64,000 bases of DNA from Rhodospirillales bacterium (GTDB lineage Bacteria > Pseudomonadota > Alphaproteobacteria > Acetobacterales > Acetobacteraceae). The stretch spans positions 1 through 64,000 of the forward strand of contig JAFKLG010000063.1 in NCBI GenBank assembly GCA_017304945.1, read 5' to 3'. Below are positions 34,338-43,599 of the stretch, piece by piece (the first letter of the stretch is position 1; the number at the start of each line of letters is the position of its first letter). Under the pieces are notes generated by a model. The model did not search any database, had not been told where the DNA came from, and worked only from the letters and a program-made list of their open reading frames with translations. Both the position numbers and the translations under genes were made by a program.

Positions 34338-35291
34338 CTACCGTCCCGCCAGGATCGCGCGGCACGCCGCCGGCGGCGTCGGCACCTTCACCGGCCCGCT
34401 CGGCCGTGATGGCTGATCGAGCTGGTCGAACCACCATTGCAGCGTGGCGTCGCAGCCGTCCCCTTCGGGCGGTGGCGCCATCTGTGCGCACTCTCCCTGG
34501 CCCGCCGGGCAGCGGAACCGGATGTGCATATGCGCCGCGTGCCCGTACCAGGGCCGGATCAGCCGCAGCCAGCTCCGGTCGCCGGTCACCTCCCGGCAGA
34601 GCTGCTGCTTGATCGCGGGGTTCACCAGGATCCGGTCCACGTCCGGCAGTTCCGCGGCAAGCCGCAGCAGCGTCACCACGCGCGGTGACCAGCGGGCCGG
34701 CTCGATCCCTCGCGCGTCCGGCCGCACCAGGCTGGGCAGCACGATCGTGTCGCGCGCGGTGGCGTCGAGCGGCGGCCGCGGCGTCATGTCGAGCCCGACA
34801 TCGGCATCCAGCCCGACCTGATGACTGAGATGGCCGCCCGGCAGCGGCCCGCCCCGCGCGGCGGAGATGTCCTCGATCAGCAGGTCCGGCAATCCCGCCG
34901 CATGGGCGCGCTGCCCCAGCAGTTCGATGCGCGCAATGGTTTGCGGCGCCCCCCAGAAGGCGCTGCGGTCGAGATGGATGGTCTGGAACCCCTCCCCCTC
35001 CAGTGGCAGATGCAGGGCGCCCTGGATGCAGCCGCCGGTGGAGGGACCGCCAACGATCCGCAGCGGCGCCTGCGCCCGAGCGGCGCCGGTCAGGCTCGCC
35101 AGGATCAGGACGAGCAGCGGCAGCACCCAGGCCGCTCGCCCCTGCCGGCGACGCCGCGGAGCCGCCGGGATCAAGGCGCCGCCCCAGAGAGCGCGACGGA
35201 CCGTCGGTGCGAAGCGGGTCACGTCACCGAATCTCGTGCGCAACGGGTTCGGCCGTTTCCGCCAGAACCTCTTCCGCGGCCGCTTCGACAT
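34338..35291 (-). CDS. mepA: Penicillin-insensitive murein endopeptidase MepA
   Basis: MepA is a periplasmic zinc LAS-type endopeptidase that cuts peptidoglycan cross-links. The 317-residue product has a hydrophobic export segment WVLPLLVLILASLTGAARA near residue 55-73, then GGPSTGGCIQGALHLPLEG, the zinc motif GGHLSHQVGLDADVG near 155, and HAAHMHIRF near 255 with the second His cluster. The ATG at 35291 gives a 68-base overlap with the upstream glycosyltransferase and an unusually long basic leader; a GTG at 35222 directly after that gene's stop is a good alternative start. Confidence 0.9.
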   Translation of the reverse strand: MSKRPRKRFWRKRPNPLRTRFGDVTRFAPTVRRALWGGALIPAAPRRRRQGRAAWVLPLLVLILASLTGAARAQAPLRIVGGPSTGGCIQGALHLPLEGEGFQTIHLDRSAFWGAPQTIARIELLGQRAHAAGLPDLLIEDISAARGGPLPGGHLSHQVGLDADVGLDMTPRPPLDATARDTIVLPSLVRPDARGIEPARWSPRVVTLLRLAAELPDVDRILVNPAIKQQLCREVTGDRSWLRLIRPWYGHAAHMHIRFRCPAGQGECAQMAPPPEGDGCDATLQWWFDQLDQPSRPSGPVKVPTPPAACRAILAGR

Positions 35292-36552
35292 GCGCGGGCG
35301 TGATCACTTGCATGCATCGCACCTCGAACGGGCATTCGGAGGGTTGGCTGAGATAGCAGCTCGCGCAGGCGATCCGCGTGGTGAGCGCAATCGCCCGCGA
35401 CCCGCTGGTCTGCCACACCTCCGCATTGCCGATCGCGCCGTTCACCGTCACCAGGGGCACGTCGAGCGCGGCGGCGAGATGGCTGGTGCCGGTGTCGTAG
35501 CCGATCATCATGCGGGCACCGGCGATCACGGCGGGCAGGTCCGCGATCGGCACCTTGCCGGATAGGTCATGCACATGCAGGTCCGCGAGCAGGACGGCGA
35601 TCTGCGCGCAATCCCCGACCTGGCCCGGACCACCGATCAGCACGACGTCCAGCCCCTCCCGCGCAGCCAGCGTGCGCCCGGCGGCGGCGAGCCGCTCGAT
35701 CGGCCAGACCCGGATCGGACTCCCCGCCCCCGGCGCGAGGATCAGGTAGGGGCGTTCGGGCGCATGCGGCGACGGACCCGCCGGCAGCATCCTGGCCATC
35801 GGGTGCGGAGCCGGGGCGAAGGTCTCGGTGACGGCCGCCACCAGCAGCGCGAGCCTGGTTTCCGCATGCAGCGGCCGTCCCTCGCCGCGGGCGACCGAGA
35901 CGTGCTCCATGTCCGGCAAGGAGATGTCGAGACTGGAGCCGCCCTGCGCGGCGGGCGCCGTGAACCCGACCCGCACATCGGCCGAGACGGACGCGAGCAA
36001 CGGACGGGTGTCGGGGTCGTGGCGCAGGTCGATCGCGAGATCGAACGCGCCGAGCTCGAGCGCCTGGAAGCGCGCCAGATGCGTGGGCGGCACCCCCTGC
36101 CACTCGGCCTTGGTCGGCGCGAAGAAGTCGAATGGCACCACCCGATCGAACAGGCCGCACTGTGTGGCCCAGGTCCGATTCCAGGTTGCGCAGACCATCG
36201 TAATCTCGGCGGTCGGGAACGCGCGGCGCAGGGTGGCCAGCGCGGGGAGCCCGACCACGAAATCCCCCAGATGGTCCAGTTTCAGCACCAGGATCCGCGG
36301 GCGGGCGGGCCACGCCCGTGCACGCGCCCGCAGCATCCGCATCGGCACGACTGTCGCGTCCGGCGGGCCGTTGGCGATGGACCGCACCTCCCGCCGCTGC
36401 AGGGCCTGGATCACCGGGAGGTAGAGCCAGCGCAGCACGCGCTCGCGCCGTGAGGAGGGCGGTGCCATGCGGCGCCGGAGCCGCAGCAGGTGACGAGCGA
36501 CGAGCATGGTGGCGGCGCTCGTCTGGGCGGTTGGATCGTGCGGGGTGTTCAT
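35224..36552 (-). CDS. Glycosyltransferase family 9 (heptosyltransferase-like) protein
   Basis: This 442-residue protein matches the LPS heptosyltransferase family: RILVLKLDHLGDFVVGLPAL near residue 88, LILAPGAGSPIRVWPIERLAAAG near 272, IGGPGQVGDC, and IGYDTGTSHLAAALDVPLVTVNG near 360, which is the nucleotide-sugar site. Members transfer heptose or related sugars to the lipopolysaccharide core. A cysteine-bearing tail (CASCYLSQPSECPFEVRCMQ) resembles other GT9 proteins. AGAGAGG precedes the ATG. mepA follows, overlapping or abutting. Confidence 0.9.
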   Translation of the reverse strand: MNTPHDPTAQTSAATMLVARHLLRLRRRMAPPSSRRERVLRWLYLPVIQALQRREVRSIANGPPDATVVPMRMLRARARAWPARPRILVLKLDHLGDFVVGLPALATLRRAFPTAEITMVCATWNRTWATQCGLFDRVVPFDFFAPTKAEWQGVPPTHLARFQALELGAFDLAIDLRHDPDTRPLLASVSADVRVGFTAPAAQGGSSLDISLPDMEHVSVARGEGRPLHAETRLALLVAAVTETFAPAPHPMARMLPAGPSPHAPERPYLILAPGAGSPIRVWPIERLAAAGRTLAAREGLDVVLIGGPGQVGDCAQIAVLLADLHVHDLSGKVPIADLPAVIAGARMMIGYDTGTSHLAAALDVPLVTVNGAIGNAEVWQTSGSRAIALTTRIACASCYLSQPSECPFEVRCMQVITPAHVEAAAEEVLAETAEPVAHEIR

Positions 36553-36712
36553 CGCCTCTCTGGATGTGCGGGGCGGCGTTGCAACTGTCGGCGCCGCGAC
36601 CGGCGGGACGGCGTTCCTCAGCCTGTACCCCCGGGGTGGAGGCGCCCGCAAGGGACGACGTCGTTCCTGACGCGCCGACACTTACGTTTCGTACGCAAAC
36701 GGGCCTGGCGCC

Positions 36713-37960
36713 TCAACCCAGCGGGTCGGCGGCCGGCGCCGCGCCCAGTCCCCGCAGGGCCGCGAGCAGCGTCTCCGATCCGAATCGGCTCCGCGCAAGC
36801 CGCTCGCCCGCCGCCGCGATCTCGGCCCGCGCGATCGGATCGTCGGCCAGGCGGCGCAGATGGGCGGCGGCGACGCCGAGGTCGGGATCGGCCCAGACCG
36901 CCCCCTTGGCGACCAGCACGCCGCGCGGGTCCACCGGCGGGATCAGCCGCGCCGGCACCAGCGCCGCCGCGGTCTCGTCCATGAAGTCGAGATTGCCCGA
37001 CCAGCCGGTGGAGACCACCGCGCGGCCGAGCAGCATGGCCTCGGCCGGGACCAGGCCGAGTCCCTCGCTGCGATGCAGGGTCAGCACGATGTCGGCGGCG
37101 CGCATCAGCGCGGCGAGCGTGTCGGGCGGCATCAGCCGGCTCTCGATGCGGATGTTGGGCGCGTCCGCCACCGCCTGCTGCAACCGGGTGAAATCGTCCT
37201 TGAAATGATCGGCGTTGGTCACCTTCAGCACCAGGATGCGGTCGGGGCGGTTGCCGAAGGCGGCGCGGAACGCCTCGATGGCGCCCAGCGGGTTCTTGCG
37301 GACGAAGGAGGAGGCGAGGTTGAACACCACCAGCACGACCACCGCCTCGGCCGGCAGCCCGAACCCATCGCGGCCGATCGGGGCGGGCGTGGGCGGCGCC
37401 AGGGCGAGCGGCGGCCGGACCACGCGGACGCGGCCGGGCATCAGCGGCTCCATGGCCGCGGCGGTGAAGCTGGACGGCACCCAGATCTCGTGTACGAAAC
37501 GCGTGCCGATCCGCCAGCCGGGCGGGGCTACCGGCAGCTCCCACGCCCAGTATCCGACGATCCTGCGGCCCCGCACGAGGCGGCGGCCGAGCCGGATGAG
37601 GGCGAGCGGGAGCACGGGCGGATTGACGTGCAGGACCAGCGGCACGCCGGCCGGCGGGGGCGGCCCCTGCTGGAAGGCGATCTGCGCGCCGCCATGCCGC
37701 ACCGGGGTGCCGACATCCAGCGCCCAGGTGGGCAGGCCGAGTTCCTCGGCGCCGCGGAGCATCAGCCGGGCGCCCTCGCCGAGACCGGAGGCGCGGGAGA
37801 CCTCGCCGCCCACGGCGAGCCCGGCCTGGACCGGCGGATCGGCGTCGGGCCGCGGCGCCACCTGGGCGGACAGCCAGGCGAAGGCCTCACGCCGCTGGCG
37901 GGCAGGCAGCAGGCGCCAGAGCCGGTGAAGGGGGGAGAGGCGGAGTCGGTCACGGGTCAT
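36713..37960 (-). CDS. Glycosyltransferase family 4 (group 1) protein
   Basis: A 415-residue GT-B glycosyltransferase. The C-terminal half shows VFNLASSFVRKNPLGAIEAFR near residue 220, VLKVTNADHFKDDF, the ADIVLTLHRSEGLGLVPAEAMLLG segment near 300 that holds the family E-x7-E retaining motif, and VVSTGWSGNLDFM. Donor and acceptor are unknown; position among LPS genes suggests envelope polysaccharide. Two ATG codons are possible (37993 and 37960) and neither has a good ribosome site; the second begins the more natural MTRDRLRLSP N-terminus. Confidence 0.88.
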   Translation of the reverse strand: MTRDRLRLSPLHRLWRLLPARQRREAFAWLSAQVAPRPDADPPVQAGLAVGGEVSRASGLGEGARLMLRGAEELGLPTWALDVGTPVRHGGAQIAFQQGPPPPAGVPLVLHVNPPVLPLALIRLGRRLVRGRRIVGYWAWELPVAPPGWRIGTRFVHEIWVPSSFTAAAMEPLMPGRVRVVRPPLALAPPTPAPIGRDGFGLPAEAVVVLVVFNLASSFVRKNPLGAIEAFRAAFGNRPDRILVLKVTNADHFKDDFTRLQQAVADAPNIRIESRLMPPDTLAALMRAADIVLTLHRSEGLGLVPAEAMLLGRAVVSTGWSGNLDFMDETAAALVPARLIPPVDPRGVLVAKGAVWADPDLGVAAAHLRRLADDPIARAEIAAAGERLARSRFGSETLLAALRGLGAAPAADPLG

Positions 37961-38267
37961 CGGCGGGAGTTGACCATGTTGCGCGGCGCGCATGCAGGGG
38001 GGGCGCCGCGCATGCGGCCGGTCCGCCGGCGCGTGAGCCGCGGCGCCGACGATTGACCGGCCTCGGAGCGGGACGTTACACGCGGCGGCACGACGCCGGT
38101 CCCACCGGCGGAATGCATGGCGTCAGCGGGGGCGAGAGCCGGGCGAATGCCCGGCCGCCGCGTGGCGCGCCGTCTTGACCGACGCGACGAGACTCTGCCC
38201 TTGGGGTGGGTCCAGGACGGTACCGGCGCTGCGCCGATCGTCTCCGTATGAGGAGCTTTGCCTGAGG
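37961..38267. other. Divergent intergenic region, no gene seen
   Basis: About 300 bases between two outward-facing envelope genes. It holds a CCGGGCGAATGCCCGG hairpin near 38137 and GC-rich inverted patches, and presumably both promoters, but no clear -35/-10 pair. No ORF with family signal. Confidence 0.4.
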
Positions 38268-39446
38268 ATGGCGTCTTCGGCACGGGAAAGGTCCGGGACC
38301 CGCGGCAGGGGCGGCCGGCTCGACTTCATCGACGGGCTGCGCGCGGTCGCCATCCTGACCGTCTTCCTGACGCATGCGACCGAGCAGTTGGCGGAGATCT
38401 CGTCGCACGGGGTGATCGTGTCGCGGGTGGTCTACGACCTGAATTTCGGGCGCCTCGGCGTCGTGACGTTCTTCGCGATCAGCGGCTTCCTGATCCCGTC
38501 CAGCCTACGGGGCGACCCTCTCTCCGGCGGCATCCGGTTTCTGTTCAGCCGGACCTTCCGCCTGTTTCCGGCGTTCCTGCTCTCGGTGGTGCCCAGCGTC
38601 GTCACCTTGCACTGGATGTCCGGCAAGCCGTTCGAGATCCACGACCTGCTGCTCAATCTCACGATGGTACCCCGCTGGTTCGGTGCCCCGTGGGCAAACA
38701 ACGGTTACTGGACCCTGGAAGTCGAGGTGCTGTTCTACGCGATCACCCTGTTCCTGTTTCTGGGTGGCGCCATTCGCAATCAGTTCGTGCTCGCGTGCGT
38801 GCTCGGGGGCCTGTTCCTGGTCTTCTACTCCTCGCAAGGCCTGATCCTGGGCGGCGCCCTCAACCCGGCGCTGACGGCGGACACATTCTTCCTCTGCCTC
38901 AACCTGTCCTGCATGTTCTGGGGCGCGCTGTGCCGGATCTGGTGGGAAGGCGAACGGCTGGAGCCCATTCCGCTCGTGTTGTTCTGGCTGTTCACGGCAT
39001 ATTGGCTCGCCTGGGCGCCCTTGTTCGCGGCATGGCATTGGTGGGGCCTCGGTCTGCATGACAGCGATCCGCGACTGCTGTCCGGCTACGGTCTGGGCCT
39101 CGGCGTCTTCTTCGTGATCCTTGCCACGCGGCTCTCGCTCGGGCGCGTCATGGCGTGGATCGGCCGGGTGAGCTACGCGCTCTACCTGTTTCACTCGCCG
39201 GTGCTGTTTCTCGAGGTCTGGCTGGCAAAAGGCTACCTGCCCTTTCTGCAGGGGCAATGGCTCGAAGTGCATATCCTGGTCACCCTGGCCGCCGGATTGC
39301 TGGTTTCGGAGGCGGTGCATCGATGGGTCGAGCGGCCGGGTATTCGTCTCGGGCGCGTGCTGAGCGAGGGAACTTTGCGGGGGCTTGGCCTGTTCCCGCC
39401 CCGGGCCGAGACGGCGGTCGTGACAAGAGCGACGACGCGGGCCTGA
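38268..39446 (+). CDS. Acyltransferase 3 family membrane protein
   Basis: A 392-residue multi-pass membrane O-acyltransferase of the OafA/acyltransferase-3 type. It has the first-helix signature DFIDGLRAVAILTVFLTHA near residue 18, FFAISGFLIPSSL near 66, FSRTFRLFPAFLL, WTLEVEVLFYAITLFLFLGG and about ten hydrophobic segments, ending at VERPGIRLGR, typical of the family. It likely acetylates or acylates surface polysaccharide. The ATG at 38268 has AGGAG 12 bases upstream. The DNA is less GC-rich than its neighbours, a hint of horizontal origin common in O-antigen genes. Confidence 0.9.
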   Translation: MASSARERSGTRGRGGRLDFIDGLRAVAILTVFLTHATEQLAEISSHGVIVSRVVYDLNFGRLGVVTFFAISGFLIPSSLRGDPLSGGIRFLFSRTFRLFPAFLLSVVPSVVTLHWMSGKPFEIHDLLLNLTMVPRWFGAPWANNGYWTLEVEVLFYAITLFLFLGGAIRNQFVLACVLGGLFLVFYSSQGLILGGALNPALTADTFFLCLNLSCMFWGALCRIWWEGERLEPIPLVLFWLFTAYWLAWAPLFAAWHWWGLGLHDSDPRLLSGYGLGLGVFFVILATRLSLGRVMAWIGRVSYALYLFHSPVLFLEVWLAKGYLPFLQGQWLEVHILVTLAAGLLVSEAVHRWVERPGIRLGRVLSEGTLRGLGLFPPRAETAVVTRATTRA

Positions 39447-39607
39447 CGGCCTCGATCTTGCTCAGACACGATACTGGAACGGTCGTCGCGGCGGTCAGCC
39501 CGGCCAGGTGCGACCGATATGTCTGCAAATGGAGCGATAGATGGAGCGTGCAAAGCCGGCGAGCGGCGTGGTAGTCCCGGTTCGACACCGATCGAAGACG
39601 TCTCAGC

Positions 39608-40834
39608 GTGCGTGATCATTCCCGCCTGGACTTTCGCCGCCACTCAGCCGTGACCAAGGATGTGTGGTCGGACTTCGAGCCGATTTTCCAGTCCTACTGC
39701 GCACCGACCGCCCCTGCCTCCATCCTGGTCTGCAAGCTCGACCATGTCGGGGATTTCTGTCTCGCCATCGATGCTTTTCTCACGCTTCGCCGCGGGTTTC
39801 CCGACAGCCGGATTACGCTGGCATGCGCGCCCTGGAACGTGGCCGTCGCCAGACGCCTCGGCATCTTCGACGACGTCTGCGGCGTGCAGTTCTTCTCCTC
39901 GCGCGCCGAGGACCCGCTCCCGACATTCGACGGCAGCCAGCTCGGGTCGCTCCGGGTGACACCGTTTGATGTCGCAATCGATCTGCGCGTCGATCCGGAT
40001 ACGCGCGTGGTGCTCGACCATGTGACTGCGCGCCATCGCTTCGGTTACGAGAGTGACCGCAATCGTATGCCGCTCACCGTGGCCTTGCCGGTGCCCGCCA
40101 GTTCCGTGAACGGCGACGATGTCCTGCAACACCAGTCGCTGCTGATGCTGGCGGTCGCACAGCGCGCCGTGTCGGTGCTGGGAGAGCGGCACGCACGCGG
40201 CGCGTTCCTGCGCGAACGGCTATTACCCGCCGCGCCGACCGCGCTGCTGGAGGACATCCCTCGCCCGATCGCCGCGATCTGCACCGGTTCGGGCCGCCGG
40301 GCCAAGGACTGGCCGCTGGCCTATTTCGCCGAGGTGGTCCGCTGGCTCTGCGAGACGGTCGGCGTCAGCGTGGTGCTGGTGGGCTCCGAACCGCAGCGTG
40401 CCGACGCCGAGACGCTGACCGCCGCGATCCCGTCCACGCGCCTGTTCAACCTGGTCGGAAAGACGAGCCTGCCCGAAGCGATCGCCACGGTCGGCAGCGT
40501 CGACCTGTTCGTCGGCAACGACACCGGACTCACCCACTACGCCGCGCAATTCGGCGTCCCCACGGTCGCCATCTTCTCGGGGATCGACCCCACCGCGGTG
40601 TGGGCGCCGATCGGGGATCACGTCACCATCGTGAAGTCGAGCGTGTCCTGCTCCCCCTGCCACATTCTCCGACTCGAAGACTGCAGCCATGATCACGTTT
40701 GCATGAGGAACATTCAGGTTCAGACCGTGAAACGCGTCATCCGCCGTCATCTCGCGCGCACCGAACGTATCCTCGCGACCTCCGCCCCGGACCCATCGCC
40801 TGCGACACCCGCCTCGCTCCACTCGGACGCCTGA
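39608..40834 (+). CDS. Glycosyltransferase family 9 protein (second)
   Basis: This 408-residue heptosyltransferase-like enzyme starts at GTG. It contains ILVCKLDHVGDFCLAIDAFLTLRRGFP near residue 39, DVAIDLRVDPDTR, ICTGSGRRAKDWPLAYFAEVV near 222, VLVGSEPQRADAE, and LFVGNDTGLTHYAAQFGVPTVAIFSGIDP near 300, which forms the sugar-nucleotide site. The Cys-rich CSPCHILRLEDCSHDHVCM tail resembles the GT9 protein at 35224-36552, so the two are paralogues. It ends one base before the FkbM-like gene, implying coupled translation. Confidence 0.9.
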   Translation: MRDHSRLDFRRHSAVTKDVWSDFEPIFQSYCAPTAPASILVCKLDHVGDFCLAIDAFLTLRRGFPDSRITLACAPWNVAVARRLGIFDDVCGVQFFSSRAEDPLPTFDGSQLGSLRVTPFDVAIDLRVDPDTRVVLDHVTARHRFGYESDRNRMPLTVALPVPASSVNGDDVLQHQSLLMLAVAQRAVSVLGERHARGAFLRERLLPAAPTALLEDIPRPIAAICTGSGRRAKDWPLAYFAEVVRWLCETVGVSVVLVGSEPQRADAETLTAAIPSTRLFNLVGKTSLPEAIATVGSVDLFVGNDTGLTHYAAQFGVPTVAIFSGIDPTAVWAPIGDHVTIVKSSVSCSPCHILRLEDCSHDHVCMRNIQVQTVKRVIRRHLARTERILATSAPDPSPATPASLHSDA

Positions 40835-40835
40835 C

Positions 40836-41987
40836 ATGTCCGGTTCCGTGAAGCGGATGGTTCAGCGCTGGCGCATGCTGCCGCGCGACATCTTCGCCGC
40901 CTTCAACGAGTTGCGGCGGTCCGGGGAAGCCCAGCACGAATCGACCCTCACCGCCATCCAGGCGGCGCAGGAAGGTATTCTCGACGACGTACACGCCGCC
41001 CTCGAACAGCATCGGCAGGCGACGCTGGACGCGCTCCGGGAGCAGACCGAGTCACTGCCCGATCTGCTGGATGGCCTGCTGCAGCACCTGGTCGCGCTGC
41101 GCGCCCGTCCCATGCAGGCCGCTCCAGCCAGCAACGGTGCGCCGCTGGAGGCGCTGATCGAGCGGCACCAGGCGGCACTCTCGGCACGGCTCGACGAGCT
41201 CCTGCGTCTGCAGCGCGAGACCCATTGGCTGCTGCCGTCGCATCTCTGGACCCCCGAAACGGGCGAGCAAGTGCGGCGCGTGCTGTCGCTGCTGCACCCG
41301 TTCCGCCTCGCCAATGCGACCAAGATCCGCGTGGGGCGGCCGAACGACGGCGGCTACGTGATGGTTGACGACTTCGCCGGCATCCGCACCGCTCTCTCGT
41401 TGGGCATCAACGACGACGTGTCGTGGGATCTCGGCATGGCGACGCGACAAATCCGCGTCCGCCAGTTCGACCATACGGTGGACGGCCCCCCGGAACCGCA
41501 TCCTGCCTTCGAGTTCCACAAGCGGCGCATCACGCCGACCGATGACGGCAATGGCGTCTCGATCGCGACCCTGCTGCGCCAATGCCGCTCCGAGGGCGAC
41601 CAGGCGATCCTGAAGATCGACATCGAGGGGGACGAGTGGCCTTGTCTGGCCGCGCTCGACCCGACGCTGCTCGACGTCTGCCCGCAGGTCCTGTGCGAAT
41701 TCCACAACCTGCACCGGCTCGCGGAGCCCGCGTTTGCGGAGACCGCCGCGCGCGTGTTCCGCGCCTTCGGCGAGCGCTTCTTCGTCTGCCACGTGCACGC
41801 GAACAACTGTGGCGACGTCTACAACATCGGCAACGTGCCGGTGCCGGACACGCTCGAGATCACCTTCGCCAATCGCAGCCGCTATCAGCCACTCGACGTC
41901 ATGGAGGTGTTCCCGACCCCGCTCGACATGCCGAACCAGCGGGGCCGTGCCGATATCTTCCTGGGCGCCTTCCGCTTCGGCCCGTGA
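40836..41987 (+). CDS. FkbM-like methyltransferase with helical N-terminal domain
   Basis: The 383-residue protein ends in a methyltransferase-like domain: IRVGRPNDGGYVMVDD near residue 168, LSLGINDDVSWDLGMA near 188, VRQFDHTVDGPP, AILKIDIEGDEWPCLAALD near 263 (a FkbM-type motif) and LCEFHNLHR. The first 150 residues are rich in Gln, Glu, Leu and Ala with heptad-like spacing, suggesting a coiled coil or surface helix. It likely methylates a sugar or polysaccharide. It follows the GT9 gene by one base, so a joint envelope role is inferred. Confidence 0.8.
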   Translation: MSGSVKRMVQRWRMLPRDIFAAFNELRRSGEAQHESTLTAIQAAQEGILDDVHAALEQHRQATLDALREQTESLPDLLDGLLQHLVALRARPMQAAPASNGAPLEALIERHQAALSARLDELLRLQRETHWLLPSHLWTPETGEQVRRVLSLLHPFRLANATKIRVGRPNDGGYVMVDDFAGIRTALSLGINDDVSWDLGMATRQIRVRQFDHTVDGPPEPHPAFEFHKRRITPTDDGNGVSIATLLRQCRSEGDQAILKIDIEGDEWPCLAALDPTLLDVCPQVLCEFHNLHRLAEPAFAETAARVFRAFGERFFVCHVHANNCGDVYNIGNVPVPDTLEITFANRSRYQPLDVMEVFPTPLDMPNQRGRADIFLGAFRFGP

Positions 41988-42011
41988 GGGCGTCGCGGCC
42001 GCGCACCGCAA

Positions 42012-42431
42012 TCAGCCAGGGTTGAACCGCAGCCGCGCCGCTTGCCCGCGCCGCACAACCACGACGGCACGCTGCCGGAACCGCCAGGCGATCCGGCATG
42101 CCGGCGCTTCCGGGGCGAAGGCCAGCACATGTGCTTCCGCCCAGCCTCGCCCGCGGCCGCAGGCCGGCCGCACCACCCAGCGCCGGAGCCGCGCGGCCAG
42201 CGCATGCTGCATGCGACGGTTCCAGCCCTCCGGCATGCGGTGGGAGTACGGATTCCAGGCCGTGAGCAGCACCGCGCTCCGCGCCCGCTCCGCCACGAGC
42301 AGCCGATCGAGGCTCGGAGAGCGGCGACCGATGCGCACGGCGATCCCGGCCGCCTCATAGATGGTCGCGCGATAGGCGCGCAGGAGGGACGCCGGCACCC
42401 TGTCCGGCAGACATACGATCGCCTTGCTCAC
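42012..42431 (-). CDS. DUF3293 domain protein
   Basis: This 139-residue basic protein matches the DUF3293 pattern: YEAAGIAVRIGRRSPSLDRLL near residue 25 and AVLLTAWNPYSHRMPEGWNRRMQ near 53, then a helix with Ala/Arg residues and a C-terminal strand. The function is unknown. It begins at GTG, 28 bases after rodA on the same strand, and could be the tail of the mre operon. No membrane or signal segment. Confidence 0.82.
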   Translation of the reverse strand: MSKAIVCLPDRVPASLLRAYRATIYEAAGIAVRIGRRSPSLDRLLVAERARSAVLLTAWNPYSHRMPEGWNRRMQHALAARLRRWVVRPACGRGRGWAEAHVLAFAPEAPACRIAWRFRQRAVVVVRRGQAARLRFNPG

Positions 42432-42459
42432 CCGCCGGGGCCGCCTGCCACGGCCGCGC

Positions 42460-43599
42460 TCACGTGTCGCCGGCGCCGGCGAACTCCACGTCGCGATGCA
42501 CGTGCACGGACATCAGCACGCCGAAGCCGACCATCACCATGATCATCGCCGACCCGCCATGCGACACCAGCGGCAGCGGCACGCCACCGACCGGGATCGC
42601 CCCCATCACCATGGCGATGTTGACGAACACGTACATGAAGAAGTTGCAGGACAGCCCGACCGCAACCAGCCGCCCGAACTGGTGCCGGCAGCGCAGCGCG
42701 ATCAGCATGCCGCCCAGCACGATCAGCGTGATCAGCGCCAGCACCGCGACGGACCCGACCCAGCCGAACTCCTCGCCCAGGATGGTGAAGATGAAGTCGG
42801 TCTGCTTCTCCGGCAGGAAGTCGAGCTGCCCCTGCGTCCCTTGCAGGAAGCCCTTCCCCCACATGCCGCCGGATCCCAGGGCGATCTTCGACTGGATGAT
42901 GTTGTAGCCGGCGCCCAGCGGATCGCTCTCGGGGTGCAGGAAGGTGTCGATGCGGGCGCGTTGGTAGTCGTGCAGATGGTCGTAGGCGATGCGCGCCGCG
43001 AACGGGATCGGCGCCGCGACCAGCACGAACTTCCACCAGCGTACGCCGGCGGCGAAGAACACGCAGCCACCGACGATCGCGGTGATCACCGCGGTGCCCA
43101 GGTTCGGCTCCTTCAGAATCAGCCCGACCGGCACCAGCACCGCGATTATCGGCGGGATCAGGAACAGCGGGTTGCCGATCCGCTCCCAGCTCGCGCGGTG
43201 GAACCAGGAGGCCAGCGCCAGCACCAGCGCGACCTTCATGAACTCCGAGGGCTGCACCTGCAGCCCACCCAGTTCGATCCAGCGCTGCGCGCCCTTGCCC
43301 ACGTGCCCCATCTTCAGGACGAGCACGAGCAGCGCGACGCCGACGCCATACAGCGGCCAGGCGAGCCGCGCGATCAGGCGGATGTCCACCAGCGCGATCC
43401 CGGCCATCATCACGACGGCGGCCGCGAAGCGCAGGACGTGACGCGTTGCATACGGCTCCGGCCCACCCGCCGCGCTGTAGAGCGCGGTGTAGCCCACCCC
43501 GGCCAGGCCGCAGAGCAGCAGCACGTAGAGCCAGTTGATCTGCAGGATCTTGCCGGTGAGGTCGAACGAGGCTTCCCGCCACAGCCGCCGCTGCATCAT
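42460..43599 (-). CDS. rodA: Rod-shape peptidoglycan polymerase RodA
   Basis: RodA is the SEDS-family glycosyltransferase of the elongasome, working with PBP2. The 379-residue protein has about ten membrane helices, with INWLYVLLLCGLAGVGYTALYSAAGG at the start, the family motifs GAQRWIELGGLQVQPSEFMKVALVL near residue 88, LKEPNLGTAVI near 140 and EEFGWVGSVAVLALI near 270, and GIALPLVSHGG-like VPLPLVSHGGSAM near 345. Its ATG overlaps the mrdA stop by 4 bases. Last elongasome gene in the operon. Confidence 0.96.
   Translation of the reverse strand: MMQRRLWREASFDLTGKILQINWLYVLLLCGLAGVGYTALYSAAGGPEPYATRHVLRFAAAVVMMAGIALVDIRLIARLAWPLYGVGVALLVLVLKMGHVGKGAQRWIELGGLQVQPSEFMKVALVLALASWFHRASWERIGNPLFLIPPIIAVLVPVGLILKEPNLGTAVITAIVGGCVFFAAGVRWWKFVLVAAPIPFAARIAYDHLHDYQRARIDTFLHPESDPLGAGYNIIQSKIALGSGGMWGKGFLQGTQGQLDFLPEKQTDFIFTILGEEFGWVGSVAVLALITLIVLGGMLIALRCRHQFGRLVAVGLSCNFFMYVFVNIAMVMGAIPVGGVPLPLVSHGGSAMIMVMVGFGVLMSVHVHRDVEFAGAGDT

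Noticed and set aside
39447..39607. Possible small gene before the second GT9
   Set aside because: Only short frames without a ribosome site; probably the leader region of the GT9 gene.
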